Assembly (NCBI RefSeq): GCF_026213295.1
Contig: NC_079415.1
Span: forward strand, 22,096,639-22,160,638
DNA: 64,000 nucleotides
Direction of reading: 5' to 3'
DNA from: Gadus chalcogrammus
Taxonomy: Eukaryota > Chordata > Actinopteri > Gadiformes > Gadidae
The position numbers and the translations under genes are program-made. Below, piece by piece: positions 25,489 through 36,912 of this stretch. The number at the start of each line of letters is the position of its first letter. The stretch's first letter is position 1. The notes under the pieces were generated by a model. It was not told the DNA's origin, made no database searches, and worked only from the letters and a program-made list of their open reading frames with translations.

Positions 25489-26085
25489 TGGGTAAATGCA
25501 ATGCAACGTCAGTTGGCTGGAAGACGTCCGTTTCCGAGGTTGGCTAGCGTCCGTTGCCAACCCAGAACAGGCCAGATGCATTCCGTGCAAAAGTAGCCTA
25601 CATTCAAGCGCGGCACCATGGGGATTAAGGCTGTCGTCAGCCATATGCAGAGCCAAAAACATAAAACCTCTGCCAGGAGCCACACACAGACCCCAGCCGT
25701 TTCTACGTTTTGCATCTCTGCCAGACGGTCCGCGCTGCTAGCACTGACCTGAGGGTAGCATTTGGTGCGACACCAACACTGAAAGCGGAGGTGTTGTGGA
25801 TTCTAAACACAGTGGTCAAGCACCAGTCCTACAACTCGAATGAGGGGATAGGAGATCTCTTCGGTTTGATGTTCCCTGACTCTCAAATCGCGAGCACCTT
25901 TACTGCTGGAAGGGACAAAACGGCGTATATAACTCACTTCGGACCAGCGCCTTTCATCCGAAACGAGCGAATCTGCAGCGTCTACAAGGCTTTTGTTTTG
26001 ATATTTGAGACGTTGAACCACGCCACTAAAAGCAAGCAACTTGACGTGCACGTCCGATATTGGGTCGAGTGCATTCCCGGTACTT
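25489..26085 (+). pseudogene. hAT transposase N-terminal remnant
   Basis: The ATG at 25489 begins MGKCN in the position of a BED-like finger domain, but stops and shifts follow. A continuous segment near 25740-26070 reads KAEVLWILNTV, SSNEGIGDLFGLMFPDSQIA and DVHVRYW, which I recognise from fish hAT proteins of this family. The catalytic core and C-terminus are missing; they were replaced by unrelated sequence including another hAT end. Confidence 0.65.
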
Positions 26086-26451
26086 GGGCTCGCAATTCAT
26101 GGGGCCCCACATATATGGGGCTAAAAGGGATGATGATACATAATATTTTTTAGACAATATGCAGAATCTTTTCACTTACGAATTAACACGGTCGGCTATT
26201 TTTGCCAGCACGCCACCCTAGCCATATTATGGGCAACCGTGTTCCCCTTGGCTGTGATTTGAACTTTGAATTCCTCGTAGGAGTTCATAATAATACATTG
26301 CTCGCCTTGGATGAAATACACCGCTCTTGCGCGATTTATTTTGCATAAGGGTGAGTCAAATGACGCGAGAAACGCCCCTTTTATGTGAACGCGCATTGAA
26401 CCGGTGCAGCTGCCCGGGGGCCCAGACGCTGTCACCCCCCTCTCAACAACT

Positions 26452-26547
26452 TACAACTTGGGTGCACCATGAATACGTGCTGGTGCACCCAAATTAAAAA
26501 TGTAGGCGCACCAGTGCACCCAAGGAAAAAGTTAGTCTGGAGCCCTG
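26452..26547 (-). mobile_element. hAT terminus (CAGGGCTCCAGACTAAC family)
   Basis: On the minus strand it starts CAGGGCTCCAGACTAACTTT and contains three GGTGCACC-type subrepeats. A second copy is at 60774 on the + strand. Confidence 0.65.
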
Positions 26548-26755
26548 GAGTATCACTTTATGTTCAATAAACAGACAGAAAGTAAACTTGAATGAGTCTC
26601 ATTGAGTGACGCACATGCTATGCTTGGGTTGTAATACAGCAGGATCCCCCCCACCATCGCGGGTTTAAGGTCTTAAATTTCATTCAAGGTGGTATTAAAA
26701 AGGTCTTAAAAAGTCTTAAATTTGACTTGCTGAAACCTGCAGATACCCTGTTACA

Positions 26756-28534
26756 AGTAAAGCTATTTTCCCTTCCACATGCAGAGTAATATTGACGTTA
26801 AGTGGGATAACAGAACGCCGGTCATTATCGGGGCAGTTGCTCTGACAGGCTATATGAAGGACTGAGAATAAAAGGGTCTTCATTAATATATTAATACAAA
26901 TAAGCAAAACACTGAAATAACTACTACTAACGATAATGCAGAAAAACATGACTTGAAGAAGAAGAACATAACATGAACACAAACATAATTAAACAACATC
27001 CTATCAAGTCACTGATAAGTTTCTCCAAATTGACATATTAAAAATGCAAAGCTTCAAAAGAGAAGCCTTCAGAACCTCTTCTTTGTCGTTTGGTATGTCC
27101 TTCTCTATGGACAGCAGGAGGAGGTCAGACAGCCGCTCTTGACCACACTGATTTCGGATTTCGGACAGGGTAGTGATGTGCTCCTCTTTGCTGCCTCCTT
27201 TAGTTGTCTCTCTCTCTCCTGAATCCTCCTCTTTTCACTGGGCATTTCGGCTTCACTTAACAATAACAAACAATACCCTAAATAGTGATAAGATTTAGGC
27301 ATGAACCATTTTGAATGAAAGAATTCATGTGATGCATTACTTCCATCTTTTATTCTTCTTGTTAAAACGAAATGTTAGAAACTAACTATCAGCAGACATG
27401 TAGCATAGTTTGCCTACCAAAAAATGTGTAGACTATGTGATAACGGGCTGCTTGTCTGCAAGCTAGCTAGCTGTCTGATTATTTAGGCAAAACGTTACGT
27501 GGCAAACTGAGCCTGGATTTATGAAGATTGTAATTCATTTCATAAAACGTGATGATGATTGTTTGTTTGTTATACATCTCAAATTCACCTTTTCCGACAA
27601 CATCAAGGCAGTCGTCTCACAGGTGCCGGTGTTCCGGTCGCGTGCAGCGCTGCAGCTAACTTTCACACGCCGCGCGGCAACTCGCCGTCCCCATTCATTT
27701 CAATGAGGGAAGGGCGGCAGAGGGGAGGCGGCAAAAGCGGCTATTGCCGCGCGTCAGAGTTTGCCCTCCCCCTACTGACTTTCACTCTCAGTGCCCGAAC
27801 GGAATTGAATGAGGCTACGCTTACTTTATGAAATGTTTCGAGTGGCGATTTTTTTTATCTAGGCCTACATGAAATTCTGCATCCATTAAATTATAAAAAA
27901 TAAATAAATAATAATATTTCCTCGGAAGGGCAACCTGAGTCAAGGAGGGCATATGGGCAGTTGCCCAAGCAACCTGAGCAACCCCCCTGTGCACGTCCCT
28001 GACTTCACACATTTCCCTTCTTTAGAGAGGGTCAAGATTCACTTGGTATAAATTTACCAATTCAGGAAAGATTTAGAAAAAAAGTCTAATGGAAATGTTT
28101 AGAAATATGCTTCACTTATTATGACAACTTGTTCAACCATTTTGCAAGTAAAGACTTATGCAATGAACTAATGCCTAAATGTTTTTGGGGTGAGAGTATT
28201 CAATAGAGACCCATTACAATACATTTTGATCAACATGATAAGCAATTGATAGTGTAGGAAAGAGCAGATAATTGTACATAATCATTTGCATGAATGTACC
28301 AAAGCATTTGCAACTTGTTCAAAATAAATGAGAAACTGCTTTTTTGATGTGCACCAGGGACACAATGATGTGAAGATTGAACAGTGAGAATTTCAATTCT
28401 GATCTGAGAAATGTACCAATGCGACTGAGAAAAACTGTAATAGGAGTTTCGGGAAACGCTCCCAAGAAATTGATGATGGATTGCAAGTTCCATCGTGAGA
28501 ATGATCGTACGAGCGAAGATCCATCGTTATTGGG
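26756..28534. other. Mostly unassigned; one hAT terminus
   Basis: No credible gene. On the minus strand at about 28003-27930 the sequence starts CAGGGACGTGCACAGGGGGG followed by TTGCTTGGGCAA, a hAT-like terminus. Short open frames near 27105-27302 and 28230-28550 have no recognisable domain. Confidence 0.45.
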
Positions 28535-28885
28535 GAACTGGGCCCAGTTCACACAAATGACAAGTTCACAAATGAAAAGCGTCTTGTAAATTCAAGTTTA
28601 ACAGTTAAATGTAACAACATCCAAATACATTTTGATAAAAATAGCAAATAATTAATTTAATTCATATATTTATGGATTTATATCACATTTATTTAAAACA
28701 AGACATATTTGTGTGTGGATCAGAAATGTGTTTGTGAAACTTACTTTTGTTTATGGATTTATTGTACGTTTATACATACCGATATCCATTTTTGTGTGCA
28801 TTGAAATGTATTTGTGAGAAGAGAGTAATTTATATATCAATCACAAAATACATTTGTGAATTATTAATGAGACTGTTCTGACCCC
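28535..28885 (-). repeat. Right arm of the long inverted repeat
   Basis: Reverse complement of 22640-23020 with modest divergence; outer end GACTGTTCTGACCCC at 28870-28885. The arms enclose about 5.5 kb of Harbinger and hAT sequence. Confidence 0.8.
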
Positions 28886-29339
28886 ATAGACATTTGGCTT
28901 CGTCCGGGAATGTTGAATTAACAGCCGCCATCATGTCTTCTAACCACCAGATGTCACTGTTTGGTCTTCGATGCTTTGTAGCTCCCAAGCATTTGCGGTG
29001 CAAGAAGGAATAATCTTTTAAGGTGCGAACACACCAAGCGCGTTACTCGCGTACGGGCCCGTGTCCACCAAAAGCGTTTTTAAAAGACGGAGCGCCGGTC
29101 TGCAATGCATTCTCTATGGCAGGACGCGCAAGCAGCGCGCCTTTTAAAAAGCTGCCCGGAGCGTTTAAACGCTCCACGCGCCTCGCGCTTTTAGACGCGC
29201 GCCCCCGTTGAAAAAAGTTGAACTTTTGAAAAAAAAAAGCGCTCCACGTCATCTGCGCTGTTTTTGAACGACCAATCAAAATCGAGGAGGAGGCAAGGCT
29301 AAAAGTATCAACGGAACTCAAACTGAAACAAACTGAAAC

Positions 29340-30458
29340 ATGTCGGACGAAAGCTTGATAACAGCTGTGAGCGAGTGTCCGGTCCTGTACGACCTCACGT
29401 TGAAGGCCTACCACGACCTAACAAAACGCAACCAGGCCTGGCGAGACATTTCATCTATGCTGGGCGTTACAGGTGAGAATTATTAATTAATTATTTATAT
29501 TATTATCATGTTTAATAATGATATGATCGCATTTAACTATTAGCCGTTAGGTACAAACTGCCACCCGTACTTGGCAGTTTGTATTAACGTTTACTTGGCA
29601 GTTAGTATTAACGTTACTGATAGGTAGGCTTGATATTAACCTTGTAGGTTGTGTGAATTGCTAATTGTAGAGACATAATCTTGTATCAACAGCTGAAGTG
29701 TCCCGCAAGAAATGGAAATACTTGCGGGATAAATATTTGAGGGAGAGGAAGGCAGAGAGGGACAGGAAGAAAAGTGGGGCCGGTGCCACCTCTTGCAAGA
29801 GGTGGAAATATATGGCGATCATGGGCTTCCTAGAGTGCCATGTGAAGGAGAGGGTGACGTCTAGTAATATGGAGCAGGGAGATTATAGCCAGGAAATAGC
29901 ACCGGAGATCTTGGCCCTGCTAGCGCCCAGTATGTCTCCCCAACGAGAAGTAGGCCTATAACAAAAGCTAGTAGCCTAAAACATATGCTAAAAACATACC
30001 CTAACATACTAGTGTTCTTAAGGTTTTTGTTAGGTGAAGCCAGATGTAGAGATATTTATAAGAATTCACCATTTTAATTTGCACATTTTAAACAAACAAA
30101 TGTATGCTTTCTTTCACAGGTGGTGGCTCAAAGTGAAGAGGAGATATCTCCTCCCTCTCCCAGCCTATCAGAGTCCGCTGTGGACACCTCTCCTCCATCT
30201 CCTCCCACTACCTCTACACCGCTGCGTCCTGTACCTCCACCACCACGCAGGAGACAGCTGGAGCAGCCGCTGTCTGTGTTCCAGCAATCAATCCTGTCCT
30301 CCATCCAACAAGAAAAGGAGAATACACTGGCTGTGGACGAGGATGAGCATTTTATGCTCAGCCTCGTCCCATCATTGAGGAGGCTGTCGAACCAAAAAAG
30401 GGCCCAGGCGCGCATGAGGATGCAGCAGGTCCTTTACGATGTGGAGTTTGGAGAGTAA
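29340..30458 (+). CDS. MADF-BESS (Myb/SANT-like) protein of Harbinger, intact
   Basis: Three exons, 29340-29472, 29693-29949 and 30120-30458, with GT-AG borders and matching phases (1, then 0), give exactly 243 codons including stop (242 aa). Residues 5-95 form a MADF domain (LITAVSECPVLYD, RNQAWRDISSMLGV, RKKWKYLRDKYLRERK, WKYMAIMGFL). The middle is Pro/Ser-rich. Residues 202-242 form a BESS motif (DEDEHFMLSLVPSLRRL). In characterised Harbinger elements this protein binds transposon ends and helps nuclear import of the transposase. Multiple AATAAA signals follow in the tandem repeat at 30464-30805. The frame is fully open although its partner transposase here is dead. Confidence 0.88.
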
Positions 30459-30463
30459 TTAAT

Positions 30464-30805
30464 TTGTAATCATTTTCTATTTAGATTTAGTTTTAAGATT
30501 AAAGAATTTTTTAAATGTGTAAATAAAATTTGTAATCAGTTTCTATTTAGATTTAGTTTAAGCTTTACGATTTTTTTAAATGTGTAAATAAAATTTGTAA
30601 TCAGTTTCTATTTAGATTTAGTTTAAGCTTTAAACAATTTTTAAATGTGTACATAATATCTTGGAATCATTTTCTATTTAGATTTAGTACAAGCTATAAG
30701 AAATGTTTCAAATGTGTACATAATATCTTGGAATAATTTTCTATTTAGATTTAGTACAAGCTATAAGAAATGTTTCAAATGTGTACATAATATCTTGGAA
30801 TAATT
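30464..30805. repeat. About 65-bp tandem repeat, five copies
   Basis: Units contain TTTTCTATTTAGATTTAGT and AAATGTGTA(A/C)ATAA. The first units carry AATAAA and the later ones ACATAATATCTTGGAAT, so it forms the 3' UTR of the MADF-BESS gene. Confidence 0.9.
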
Positions 30806-31041
30806 TTCTAATGAATCAGTTAATTAAACATTTAAATGCTAAGACAATGTTGTTTTGTTTTCAACACATTGGGTAGTAGTAGGATAATGAATGCTCTGAT
30901 GATGATGAAGGTGTTAAAGGTGTGTTTTTGTCTTCAGAAGTAATCCAGCATGCAACATGGATGTTGGATTGATTTAAGAAATTGTATTATTAGTTTTGGT
31001 TTTTCGCCTTTTTTGATTTAAATATAGACAAAAATGATAAA

Positions 31042-31461
31042 CTAAATTCCATCCTGCCAAGTCACTCGACCAGGCAGAGATGAAAAATAGCGGTTGAAGG
31101 TCTCCCTCATTGCGACCGCGTCCCTGGAAGCGTTGTTGCTGCCGACCCTCAGACAAATCACCTCAGACAAATGCAAAGCCGTTGGGTTGCTCTCCCTATA
31201 ATTGGTGTTCTTCTTGGCGATGGTCGGCCCAATAAATGTTAACACTCCTTCAAACTGCTGCCGGTTGAGTCTGAAATAGACCTTGAAGCGATCCTCGTCC
31301 AGGCGGAGCTCTTGACACAGCCAGTGGTATTCCCCGTACTGCCCCCTACCACGATTAATACTGTGGACCCACACTCTCCTCCGGGCAACCACGACAGGCG
31401 CAGGGGGATCGTCCGCAACCTCCGCTGCCACGGCAAGAAGCGCTATTAATCTTCGATTCAT
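31042..31461 (-). pseudogene. HARBI1-like transposase with nuclease core deleted
   Basis: 139 aa open frame. The N-terminal part (DRFKVYFRLNRQQFEGVL, IGPTIAKKNTNYRES) matches the beginning of Harbinger transposases. The end (NNASRDAVAMRETFNRYFSS) matches the extreme C-terminus. Everything between, including the DDE residues, is absent, with no frame loss at the junction. Full-length relatives are about 350-400 aa. The product could still be translated but cannot cut DNA. Confidence 0.75.
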
Positions 31462-31688
31462 TTCGCAAATTGTAGGAGTAACCAGAGAGGACGTTCAGGT
31501 GTCAGATGCCATATGATGGAGCCAACAGATAGAAGCTGTGAATCTATGGATACAAGCGATGACGCGTATTTAATGACGTAAACGAAAAACGCTTCGTGCG
31601 TCTTTTTTTGAGCGGCGCGCACAAACGCGTTGAAAGCAGTTCACGGAGCGCTCCGTCTTTTAAAAACGCTTTTGGTGGACACAGGCCC

Positions 31689-31799
31689 TGAGGCGCGTAT
31701 ATATACGTGCGTATATATACGCGCGTACATATACGCGCGTATATATACACGCGTACATATACGCGCGTACGCGAGGAGTTCAAAAAATTGAACTTTTTA
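31689..31799. repeat. CGCGTATATATACG simple repeat
   Basis: Alternating palindromic ACGCGCGTA and TATATA blocks, all self-complementary. Related ACGCGCGTA motifs recur near 36785-36880 by the other end of the block. Confidence 0.85.
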
Positions 31800-32581
31800 C
31801 GGTGCGGCCACACCAAACGCGTTACTCGCGTTGGATAACGCGAGTAACGCGCCTAACCTGACGCTTGATCATTGTGGGGTGGTTACTCGGTTCAACGCTT
31901 CCAACGCGTCAACGCGCCAACGCAGCTAGATGAGTCCATGTTCATGCAAGTGAATGGAGCGTTCCCTCTTCGTCATAACTATCAAACCAAACAGCCTTCA
32001 CATTCACCGAGCGAACATTATGAAAATAAAATGCACATTTCTCGCTAAAAATGTTTCCATAAACGCATTTAATGGCGTAACTATGTTACTATTTCCACCC
32101 AGAATAAAGATAGTTGTCGGCCGTGGCTGCGCTGGAGTCCGAGGTAGGAACCCCAAACGCTGCCGTGTTTGGGTGATAGAGCTTAGATCGGGTTAGATTA
32201 AATAATCTCTGATATAAATAACAATAATCGGGTTAAATAACTTCACATGGTGTGTCTGGTGTGTTTCCAGCATTCGTAGTGTTGATCAGCAGAGAAATAG
32301 TCCGCCAAGACGATGAGGTTGCTTAGCATCCAGACAATCAGTCCATGCAATGGAACGGAGCGTTCCCTCTTCGTCATAACTATCAAACCAAACATCCTTC
32401 ACATTCACCGAGCGAACAATATGAAAGTAAAATGCACATTTCTCGCTAAAAATGTTTCCATAAACGCATTTAATGGCGTAACTATGTCACTATTTCCACC
32501 CAGAATAAAGATAGTTGTCGGCCGTGGCTGCGCTGGAGTCCGAGGTAGGAAACCCAAACGCCGCCGTGTGGGTGAAGAGTT

Positions 32582-32815
32582 TAGAATAGAATAGAATAGA
32601 ATAGACTTTATTTGTCATTGTGCATTGGATACACAACGAAATTTGTTTGTGCAACCACTAACAAAAGTGCAGTTGTGCTGGGTGGAGGGTAGGAGTGTAG
32701 TGTGATTATTAAGTTCTGTGATGGCCCTGGGGATGAAACTGTTCTGCAGTCTGGAGGTGCGGGCTGTGGTGGCCCCGTAGCGCCTGCCAAAGGGTAGCAG
32801 GGTGAAGATCGGGTT
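32582..32815 (-). mobile_element. LINE 3' end inserted in a repeat unit
   Basis: The minus strand encodes the C-terminal end of an L2/Rex-like ORF2 (FGRRYGATTARTSRLQNSF, then IPRAITELN) followed by a 3' UTR and a pentamer tail seen as GAATA repeats at 32582-32607. It is strongly 5'-truncated, as LINE insertions usually are. Confidence 0.7.
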
Positions 32816-33423
32816 AGATTAAATAATCTCTGATATAAATAACAATAATCGGTTTAAATAACTTCACATGGTGTGTCTGGTGTGTTTCCAGCATTCGTAG
32901 TGTTGATCAGCAGAGAAATAGTCCGCCAAGACATTGAGGTTGCTTAGCATCCAGAGACTCTGTCCATGCAAGTGAACGGAGCGTTCCCTCTTCGTCATAA
33001 CTATCAAACCAAACATCCTTCACATTCACCGAGCGAACATTATGAAAGTAAAATGCACATTTCTCGCTAAAAATGTTTCCATAAACGCATTTAATAGCGT
33101 AACTATGTTACTATTTCCACCCAGAATAAAGAAAAATGTCGGCCGTATGCTTCTGTCCAAGCTCACTACTCTCTGCCAGTGACGTTGGGTCAAGCTCAAC
33201 GCTGATTGGCTATCGCGGCCCAGCGTCACGCGTTGGAGCGTTGAAAGTTCAGATTTCTGAACTCCGGGCGTTGGCGCGTTGGGCGCGTTACTGCGTTTAC
33301 GTGCGTAATTACGTGCGTCTGACGCGCGTAACGCCCCTAACTTGACGCTTCATCGCATGTAACGCGTCTACGCGCCTATACCAATGGTTCCCTATGCAAA
33401 AATGCCGAATTTTGACGCCCCTA

Positions 33424-34676
33424 AAGGCGGCTGCATGCTTCAGCGTTGGTGTTACGTTGTTGCGCAAAATTTACTCAAAGCAATTCATGCTCCCTTTTAG
33501 GTTGCGCGTGTTACGCGTGTTGCCAAGCAATTTACCGCCAGAACAGTAGGTGGAGTAATATGTGGAGGAAAGTTTTTCGTTGAAGACGACCTCGAGAATG
33601 ACGTCTTTGTCTGTGGGAGTCGTTGGTTTGTTTATGTGCCAGATCGTGTTCTCCCCATACACAGTGAATGATGGCAACAGACAGAGGAACAGGGGTGATG
33701 AAGTTGTTGATCATTGGGGTTGTATAAATGTGCATATCTCTCTACATTTTAAAACGACATAATGTGTTGGCAGCAAAGTTAACTTCACTTCAGGTTAATG
33801 CTTTTGTATATGAGCCTGCCGGGTGATACTCCAGACAGGAAGTAGTAACCAGACCAGCAAACCAATCACAGCCTTGCAGGCTGGGCGGCTCGCGTAAAAG
33901 CTTACGTAAAAATGACGCAAGTCTAGAAAAATCGCCCGACGCACGCAAGACGTGAGAAGTCGCGCAAGGGGGGCGCAAGGGCGCGCAAGGGCCTCTTGCG
34001 CTTGCGCTTACGCTTACGTAACCGAGCATAAACCAGCCTTAACGCGAGTAAAGGCGGCTGCATGCTTCAGCGTTGGTGTTACGTTGTTGCGCAAAATTTA
34101 CTCAAAGCAATTCATGCTCCCTTTTAGGTTGCGCGTGTTGCGCGTGTTGCCAAGCAATTTACCGCCAGAACAGTAGGTGGAGTAATATGTGGAGGAAAGT
34201 TTTTCGTTGAAGACGACCTCGAGAATGACGTCTTTGTCTGTGGGAGTCGTTGGTTTGTTTATGTGCCAGATCGTGTTCTCCCCATACACAGTGAATGATG
34301 GCAACAGACAGAGGAACAGGGGTGATGAAGTTGTTGATCATTGGGGTTGTATAAATGTGCATATCTCTCTACATTTTAAAACGACATAATGTGTTGGCAG
34401 CAAAGTTAACTTCACTTCAGGTTAATGCTTTTGTATATGAGCCTGCCGGGTGATACTCCAGACAGGAAGTAGTAACCAGACCAGCAAACCAATCACAGCC
34501 TTGCAGGCTGGGCGGCTCGCGTAAAAGCTTACGTAAAAAATGACGCAAGTCTAGAAAAATCGCCCGACGCACGCAAGACGTGAGAAGTCGCGCAAGGGGG
34601 GCGCAAGGGCGCGCAAGGGCCTCTTGCCCTTGCGCTTACGCTTACGTAACCGAGCATAAACCAGCCTTAACGCGTT
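33424..34676. repeat. 627-bp direct duplication
   Basis: Copy 1 from 33424 and copy 2 from 34051 both begin AAGGCGGCTGCATGCTTCAG and end GAGCATAAACCAGCCTTAACG. Only a few differences are visible over 600 bp (for example GTTACGCGTGT versus GTTGCGCGTGT), so the duplication is recent. It occupies the centre of the quasi-palindrome. Confidence 0.93.
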
Positions 34677-34765
34677 TGGTGTGGCCGCACCGTTACGCTC
34701 ATACGCGCCGCAATAGCCAATCAGCGTTGAGCTTGACCCGACGTCACTGGCAGAGAGTAGTGAGC

Positions 34766-36690
34766 TTGGACAGAAGCATACGGCCGACATCTTTCTTTAT
34801 TCTGTGTGGAAATAGTAACATAGTTACGCCATTAAATGCTTTTATGGAAACATTTTTAGCGAGAAATGTGCATTTTACTTTCATAATGTTCGCTCGGTGA
34901 ATGTGAAGGATGTTTGGTTTGATAGTTATGACGAAGAGGGAACGCTCCGTTCACTTGCATGGACAGAGTCTCTGGTTACTAAGCAACCTCAACGTCTTGG
35001 CGGACTATATATCTGCTGATCAACACTACGAATGCTGGAAACACACCAGACACACCATGTGAAGTTATTTAACCAGATTATTGTTATTTATATCCGAGAT
35101 TATTTAATCTAATCCGATCTAAACTCTATCACCCAAACACCACGGCGTTTGGGTTTCCTACCTCGGACTCCAGCGCAGCCATGTCCATGGCAGCCACGGC
35201 CGGCAACTTTCTTTATTCTGGGTGGAAATAGTAACATAGTTACGCCATTAAATGCGTTTATGGAAACATTTCTAGCGAGAAATGTGCATTTTACTTTCAT
35301 AATGTTCGCTCGGTGAATGTGAAGGATGTTTGGTTTGATAGTTATGACGAAGAGGGAACGCTCCGTTCACTTGCATGGACAGAGTCTCTGGTTACTAAGC
35401 AACCTCAACGTCTTGGCGGACTATATATCTGCTGATCAACACTACGAATGCTGGAAACACACCAGACACACCATGTGAAGTTATTTAACCAGATTATTGT
35501 TATTTATATCCGAGATTATTTAATCTAATCCGATCTAAACTCTATCACCCAAACAACACGGCGTTTGGGTTTCCTACCTCGGACTCCAGCGCAGCCATGT
35601 CCATGGCAGCCACGGCCGGCAACTTTCTTTATTCTGGGTGGAAATAGTAACATAGTTACGCCATTAAATGCGTTTATGGAAACATTTCTAGCGAGAAATG
35701 TGCATTTTACTTTCATAATGTTCGCTCGGTGAATGTGAAGGATGTTTGGTTTGATAGTTATGACGAAGAGTGAACGCTCCGTTCACTTGCATGGACAGAG
35801 TCTCTGATTGCTAAGCAACCTCAACGTCTTGGCGGACTATATATCTGCTGATCAACACTACGAATGCTGGAAACACACCAGACACACCATGTGAAGTTAT
35901 TTAACCAGATTATTGTTATTTATATCCGAGATTATTTAATCTAATCCGATCTAAACTCTATCACCCAAACAGGACCGCGTTTGGGTTTCCTACCTCGGAC
36001 TCCAGCGCAGCCATGTCCATGGCAGCCACGGCCGGCAACTTTCTTTATTCTGGGTGGAAATAGTAACATAGTTACGCCATTAAATGCGTTTATGGAAACA
36101 TTTCTAGCGAGAAATGTGCATTTTACTTTCATAATGTTCGCTCGGTGAATGTGAAGGATGTTTGGTTTGATAGTTATGACGAAGAGTGAACGCTCCGTTC
36201 ACTTGCATGGACAGAGTCTCTGATTGCTAAGCAACCTCAACGTCTTGGCGGACTATATATCTGCTGATCAACACTACGAATGCTGGAAACACACCAGACA
36301 CACCATGTGAAGTTATTTAACCAGATTATTGTTATTTATATCCGAGATTATTTAATCTAATCCGATCTAAACTCTATCACCCAAACAGGACCGCGTTTGG
36401 GTTTCCTACCTCGGACTCCAGCGCAGCCATGTCCATGGCAGCCACGGCCGGCAACTTTCTTTATTCTGGGTGGAAATAGTAACATAGTTACGCCATTAAA
36501 TGCGTTTATGGAAACATTTCTAGCGAGAAATGTGCATTTTACTTTCATAATGTTCGCTCGGTGAATGTGAAGGATGTTTGGTTTGATGCTGGAAACACAC
36601 CAGACACACCATGTGAAGTTATTTAACCCGATTATTGTTATTTATATCCGAGATTATTTAATCTAACCCGATCCAAGCTCTATCATCCAC
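34766..36690 (-). repeat. 416-bp tandem array, about five units
   Basis: Exact 416-bp period: the segment starting GGGTTTCCTACCTCGGACTC recurs at 35151, 35567, 35983 and 36399, and the same 63-codon shadow frame repeats at 35109, 35525, 35941 and 36357. Units differ by only a few bases, chiefly the variable CACGGCG/AACACGG/AGGACCG patch. Forward-oriented relatives occur at about 31935-33130, making inverted arms, and single units at 45760-46110, 52700-52875 and 62500-62690. Confidence 0.95.
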
Positions 36691-36749
36691 CCAAACACAG
36701 CGGCGTTTGGGTTTCCTTCCTCGGACTCCTAAATCCAGCGCAGCCACAG

Positions 36750-36773
36750 GCTGGGGGGGGGGGGGGGGGGGGG
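36750..36773. repeat. Poly-G tract
   Basis: More than 20 consecutive G at the end of the 416-bp array, close to the start of the host gene. Length is prone to sequencing error. Confidence 0.85.
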
Positions 36774-36912
36774 TGGGCGGTCTCATCTACGCGCGTATGC
36801 CTACGCGCGTATCTGACCATTTTTGACACAAAATGGTCAAGCAACATTTTAGCTGCGTTACGCGCGTACATGGTACGCGAGGTACGCGCTTGGTGTGTTC
36901 GCACCTTAAAAG

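Larger units (their letters stand above)
25220..26750 (+). mobile_element. hAT-like transposon with GTCTTAAA subterminal repeats
   Basis: Ends are CAGGGTGTCCGCGGAGGTCTTAAAA... and ...CTGCAGATACCCTG, both rich in AAGTCTTAAATT. TTACA flanks both sides (25215-25219, 26751-26755), shorter than the usual 8-bp hAT duplication, so one flank may be altered. It carries a decayed BED-type transposase. Confidence 0.75.
29055..31688 (+). mobile_element. PIF/Harbinger element, non-autonomous
   Basis: 41-bp terminal inverted repeats (GGGCC(C/T)GTGTCCACCAAAAG... to ...GACGGAGCGC) with a single mismatch. It carries the two genes expected of Harbinger: a MADF-BESS DNA-binding protein on + and a transposase on -, but the latter lacks its nuclease core. 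Flanking trinucleotides (TAC, TGA) do not match, so no target duplication is visible. Confidence 0.85.
31800..34692. mobile_element. Harbinger-like non-coding element
   Basis: Termini CGGTGCGGCCACACCAAACGCG (31800 on +, 34692 on -) with a TTA duplication on each side (31797-31799, 34693-34695), the TWA target of PIF/Harbinger. The interior holds three forward copies of the 416-bp-type unit, a LINE 3' end and a 627-bp direct duplication. No gene. Confidence 0.75.
29022..36905. mobile_element. Composite block with GGTGCGAACACACC termini
   Basis: The ends GGTGCGAACACACCAAGCGCG (29022 on +, 36905 on -) are perfect inverted repeats flanked by TTAA on both sides. The inverted similarity extends outward by three more bases (CTT/AAG), so TTAA could be part of the repeat and not a target copy. 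Inside are a complete Harbinger element, a second Harbinger-like element and a 416-bp array. Superfamily assignment of the outer element is open. Confidence 0.6.

Noticed and set aside
33471..34362. Pairs of identical 67-68 codon frames
   Set aside because: Identity comes from the 627-bp DNA duplication; the frames have no known domain.
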